From NCBI GenBank assembly GCA_018062085.1, contig JAGOSY010000008.1:62001-126000 (forward strand): a stretch of DNA of 64,000 bases, read 5' to 3'. Positions within the stretch are counted from its first letter, which is position 1, and each line of letters begins with the position of its first letter. Shown here one piece after another: positions 61,205-64,000 of the stretch. A program made the position numbers and the translations under genes. The notes under the pieces are model-generated. The model ran no database searches and had not been told where the DNA came from. It saw nothing but the letters and a program-made list of their open reading frames with translations. Origin of the DNA: a bacterium. Lineage in GTDB: Bacteria; Cyanobacteriota; Vampirovibrionia; Obscuribacterales; Obscuribacteraceae.

Positions 61205-61357
61205 TTCATCACCTTTTTGCATAAAGGGGGCTGGGCATTGGCCACCACTTATAGTTGTTAAGGGCACTACAATCTCTATTCAAGCAGTTTCAAATAGACC
61301 GTTCTAATTGGATAAGCTTCTCTTAATCTTCGTCCTTCTTACTTGCTATGAGGCACC

Positions 61358-62149
61358 ATGAAACTGATCGATCTCACTCGTCCCCTTGAGCAGATAGATA
61401 TCAGCGAATTTCCTGATGTTCTAAAGCCGCTCTATCGCATTATTTGTCCGCAAATTGAATATGTGGGTCACGCCCATGGTGCTCAAATAATGTCGCAGCT
61501 CTTTGGCTGTTGCCCTGATGATTTGCCTGAAGGTGAGGGCTGGGCGGAAGAGAATATCAACATCAGCACTCATCTTGGTACTCATGTTGATGCACCTTGG
61601 CATTACGGCAGTAAAACAGGAAGTGAAAGAGCCTTGACCGTCGACCAAATACCCCTAGAAGAGCTTTATTTAGATGGGGTAGTGCTAGATTTAACGGCTT
61701 TGAAAGGAACAGGCTTGGCAATCACAAGGGACCATCTTGAAGAGGCGCTCTTCCGCATCGACTACAAACTAAAAGAGCGAGATGCTGTGCTCTTGCGCAC
61801 TGATCATGATTTGATGCCGCTGACTTCGCCGGTACGTTACAACTATCCAGGTCTGACCGCTGATTCTGCTATTTTTCTGGCAGAGAGTGGTGCATTGGTT
61901 GGCGGTACTGACGCAATGGGATTTGACCGACCATTTCATTTGATGATTGCCGACTATCAGCAGACTGGAGATAAGTGCTGCATTTGGGATGCTCACTATG
62001 CCATGCGCAATTATCGTTTTTATGTGGTGCAGCAACTGGCAAACTTAAAGGCTCTTCCACCGTTTGGTTTCAAAGTTGCCTTCTTTCCACTAAAACTCGT
62101 TGGTGCTAGCGCAGCACCTGCTCGAGTTGTGGCTTTTGTCGAAGACTAG
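61358..62149 (+). CDS. Cyclase-family metal-dependent hydrolase
   Basis: 263 residues. ISTHLGTHVDAPWHYG is the HxGTHxDxxxH metal motif; LIDLTRPLEQID at the start and DAVLLRTDHDLM and GGTDAMGFDRPF in the body agree with the cyclase/kynurenine formamidase family. It differs from the copy at 32403 (longer, different loops), so it is not a recent duplicate. Substrate unknown. It sits alone between a divergent sigma factor and convergent genes. Confidence 0.85.
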   Translation: MKLIDLTRPLEQIDISEFPDVLKPLYRIICPQIEYVGHAHGAQIMSQLFGCCPDDLPEGEGWAEENINISTHLGTHVDAPWHYGSKTGSERALTVDQIPLEELYLDGVVLDLTALKGTGLAITRDHLEEALFRIDYKLKERDAVLLRTDHDLMPLTSPVRYNYPGLTADSAIFLAESGALVGGTDAMGFDRPFHLMIADYQQTGDKCCIWDAHYAMRNYRFYVVQQLANLKALPPFGFKVAFFPLKLVGASAAPARVVAFVED

Positions 62150-62180
62150 CTACGGCTGTCAGCTGTCTTTCTTAAAGGTT

Positions 62181-62230
62181 GCCGCCGTGCAAGTGGTTAA
62201 TCTTTCTCGGTATTCGCGAGATACGGCGGC
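62181..62230. other. Structured element after the cyclase gene
   Basis: GCCGCCGT (62181-62188) pairs with ACGGCGGC (62223-62230), enclosing a second stem CTCG/CGAG. No T-run follows. Function unknown; it may stabilise the 3' end of the cyclase transcript. Confidence 0.45.
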
Positions 62231-62322
62231 GAGTTAATAGACAGCTTAACCGCAATGGCTCAATGCAAACTACAGGGTTTTTACTGGTATTTTTCTCTTG
62301 GCTAGCTCGCTCTGGGCAAACG

Positions 62323-62362
62323 AAAAGAGTTATCGGCAGTTTAAAGTGCTGATAACTCTTTT
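62323..62362. terminator. Bidirectional terminator-like hairpin
   Basis: AAAAGAGTTATCGGCA (62323-62338) pairs with TGCTGATAACTCTTTT (62347-62362) with one G-U pair and an 8-base loop. Placed between convergent genes ending at 62149 and 62378, with T-rich ends in both directions. Confidence 0.8.
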
Positions 62363-62377
62363 GCGTAAAACAATCAA

Positions 62378-62878
62378 CTACTTTGCAGCTTGAAATCGAA
62401 TTTCAAAACTCGATTTGTCATCTTTGGAAACACCTGATACTGGTGGTCCAATCTGAATAATACAGTTGCTGCCGTCTTTATCGTTACCCTGCACTACGTC
62501 TTTTGAAGTGTAGGTAATATTCCAGCGATACTGACGCATGCTATTTAGCCACCAATCACGAACTTGAGGGATTGTTTCTTTGGCATTAAAGCACAAAACG
62601 TAGGCAGGGCCTTGCTTATTATTGTTTATATGATTGTAGACCAGGCCATGAAGATATTTCGCTTTGCCCGTATATTCGGGAACATTTGGTAGAGGAACTC
62701 TCTCTTTTAGAGTTTCTGGAGCTGCTGCTACAAGTTCAGTAGCATTTTGATTTTGCTGACCTTGCTGGGGTGCTTGAGCTTTTGCTGCGGTATTAAATGA
62801 GAGAAAAAGCAATGCCCCTGTGCAAATTGCAATTGCTGGTGCGTTGGAACGCCCTTTGGTTAAAGAGCTGTGAAACAC
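62378..62878 (-). CDS. Small exported protein of unknown function
   Basis: 166 residues from GTG 62878 with GGGGG seven bases before. A longer frame reaches ATG 62983, but it would run through the hairpin at 62937-62974, so I prefer the internal start, which gives a clear signal peptide (IAICTGALLFLSFNTAAKA). The mature part has a Gln/Asn-rich stretch, then a compact domain (GPAYVLCFNAKETIPQVRDWW; NITYTSKDVV). No family recognised. The region after the upstream gene end suggests separate transcription. Confidence 0.65.
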   Translation of the reverse strand: MFHSSLTKGRSNAPAIAICTGALLFLSFNTAAKAQAPQQGQQNQNATELVAAAPETLKERVPLPNVPEYTGKAKYLHGLVYNHINNNKQGPAYVLCFNAKETIPQVRDWWLNSMRQYRWNITYTSKDVVQGNDKDGSNCIIQIGPPVSGVSKDDKSSFEIRFQAAK

Positions 62879-62936
62879 TGGAATTCCCCCTTTTAAAACG
62901 AAACTTACATCTTTAATGCCATGCTTCTCAAGATAT

Positions 62937-62974
62937 GAAACGGCCACCTCCTTAATTATAGGGGTGGCCGTTTC
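62937..62974 (-). terminator. Hairpin between the last two minus-strand genes
   Basis: GAAACGGCCACC (62937-62948) pairs with GGTGGCCGTTTC (62963-62974): a perfect 12-bp stem with a 14-base loop. No T-run follows on the minus strand, so it may be a weak terminator or an RNA-processing or stabilising structure for the upstream gene. Confidence 0.6.
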
Positions 62975-63007
62975 TTCGTGCATCGTTTTTATACTGTTGA
63001 GCAGATC

Positions 63008-64000
63008 TTAGTTAGGTTTGCAGAAAGTCGCTCCTTCGACAGTCTGTTGGAACTTCAACTCACCAAGTAGATTGTTGAAACCAGAAGCTGGGTGCCATTG
63101 GGCGGTATCGGTTCCATCAGGTGAAGTGCTTGCCGAGGTGAAGGGTACTTCGTGATATTGACCATCTCCAATTGATGCACCATTTGCCTTGGTGGTGTTG
63201 ACGGCCCAGCCGTTCAACGGGTAGGTGCTGTCGCACTGATTAGCACTTCCAGCGGCTGGTGCAGGTCCATCAGAACCAGCTGCTACGTCTGTCCAAGGCA
63301 AGGATGTGTTCATTCTAGGTTTGTGGGTGCCTGGATCAACATAGAGGTACAACTTGCTGCCGCCAGTTCCGGTTGGTGCTCCTGCGAGTGTCAGTGGGTA
63401 GTTAGTGTCACCTAGTGCTGTAGTTACATCGGCCGTTGTTACGGTTGGTTCTACTTGCTGCATTCTCTTGGTCATTTCGCTGATGATAGCGTTTGTGGTG
63501 CATGCACCTCCGGTGATTCCAGGACCAGCGTTCAGTTGGTTGAGGTAGGTGAGTGTGGTATCAACTTTCAGGTAATTAACCTTAGATGCACCACCGGTGT
63601 AGGGGATGGCAGATCCGGCTGTGCCAGACTTCAGTACTGTTCCGCCACTCACCGGCCAGGCTTTCAGACCAGATGCAGGGAGGCCGAAACCAACGTTAGC
63701 GCAGAACTTACCGCCTTTGCGTCCAGCGATTTTACCGAGCAAATCTGCCTTCATATACTCTACGTTGGTGAAGCCACCAGGTTGTGTGCCACCAGAGTAG
63801 GTTGGCACGCGGCCATAGTTGTCCATCCAGTTGGCAATGTTGCCAGCACATGGGTCTGTGGCAGGTAGAGTGTCATCGTACATGGTGTGTGTGCACTGTT
63901 TCTGTGCGCCACCGCTCTTTCCGAGGGCTACAAGGTCAGTGAAGCTGGCATATTGTCCGTGAGGGTTGGTGCCATCTGTGGAGCGGATGTTGTGAGTGGC
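63008..64000 (-). CDS. Large exported/surface-type protein, N-terminus outside the window
   Basis: The frame stays open from 64000 to the stop at 63008 (330 codons), continuing past ATG 63883, so that Met is internal. The sequence is Gly/Thr/Ser/Ala-rich with Cys at several points (TDPCAGNIAN, KFCANVGFG, GGACTTNAI, ANQCDSTYPL, EGATFCKPN), many Tyr/Asn and few charges, typical of extracellular or pilin-like beta-rich proteins. No recognised domain; a pilin, minor pilin or TadG-type protein are possibilities. It ends ~34 bases before the hairpin at 62974. Confidence 0.6.
   Translation of the reverse strand, partial: ATHNIRSTDGTNPHGQYASFTDLVALGKSGGAQKQCTHTMYDDTLPATDPCAGNIANWMDNYGRVPTYSGGTQPGGFTNVEYMKADLLGKIAGRKGGKFCANVGFGLPASGLKAWPVSGGTVLKSGTAGSAIPYTGGASKVNYLKVDTTLTYLNQLNAGPGITGGACTTNAIISEMTKRMQQVEPTVTTADVTTALGDTNYPLTLAGAPTGTGGSKLYLYVDPGTHKPRMNTSLPWTDVAAGSDGPAPAAGSANQCDSTYPLNGWAVNTTKANGASIGDGQYHEVPFTSASTSPDGTDTAQWHPASGFNNLLGELKFQQTVEGATFCKPN

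Overview
This is a chromosomal window from a Gram-negative bacterium of moderate GC. It carries lipid A/Kdo/heptose genes (lpxK, waaA, a GT9 glycosyltransferase), an outer-membrane secretin, a quinol/cytochrome respiratory chain, and proteins common in the cyanobacterial phylum (KaiC-like ATPase, BtpA/SgcQ protein, a short HNH protein). No photosynthesis gene is visible. Ser/Thr kinases with zinc-ribbon ends, TPR/Sel1 proteins and the aerobic chain fit a non-photosynthetic cyanobacterial relative of the Melainabacteria/Vampirovibrionia, Obscuribacterales type. That assignment is inference; no rRNA is present. I saw no tRNA, IS element, prophage or CRISPR array.

Layout. 1-4.9 kb (minus): truncated prolyl oligopeptidase, Ser/Thr kinase, hemW. 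4.9-8.9 kb (plus): TPR protein, secretin, Sel1 protein. 8.9-9.98 kb: gene-free block with two diverged copies of a ~400-bp element, a perfect 23-bp hairpin and a simple repeat. 9.98-16.6 kb (minus): rpsB-tsf-pyrH-frr-glmS and an FAD/NAD(P) protein behind a structured leader. 17-24.7 kb (plus): HNH protein, priA, then waaA-lpxK-GT9-exported protein. 24.7-27.5 kb (minus): gyrB and a CDP-alcohol phosphatidyltransferase. 27.8-31.6 kb (plus): ribF, recF, a second kinase.

31.6-38.4 kb holds two divergent metabolic operons. Minus: asparaginase II family, cyclase family, BtpA family. Plus: RidA, aldehyde dehydrogenase, SDR, lysine-6-dehydrogenase-like enzyme. Together they suggest catabolism of an amino acid through a semialdehyde/imine. 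38.4-40.1 kb: a double KaiC-like ATPase translationally coupled to a frameshifted pseudo-receiver. 40.3-51.1 kb: thioredoxin-like protein, M20 peptidase, acyl-CoA synthetase, an RNase J homologue that has lost metal ligands, GAF-HD-GYP protein, lepB, gcvPA, pth.

51.3-60.2 kb is the most unusual part: one plus-strand operon ending at a strong terminator. It encodes a cbb3-type oxidase (CcoN, a CcoO fused to a second cytochrome c domain, a CcoS-like protein, what looks like a split CcoP), a diheme lipoprotein cytochrome c, a Rieske protein, a long cytochrome b lacking one haem-ligand pair, small membrane proteins, a second cytochrome b with all four haem ligands fused to a two-[4Fe-4S] ferredoxin domain, and an MvhD-family protein. 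I read it as a composite quinol-cytochrome c-oxygen system with an extra electron port on the cytoplasmic side. The window ends with a sigma-70 factor, a second cyclase-family enzyme, a small exported protein and a large truncated exported protein.
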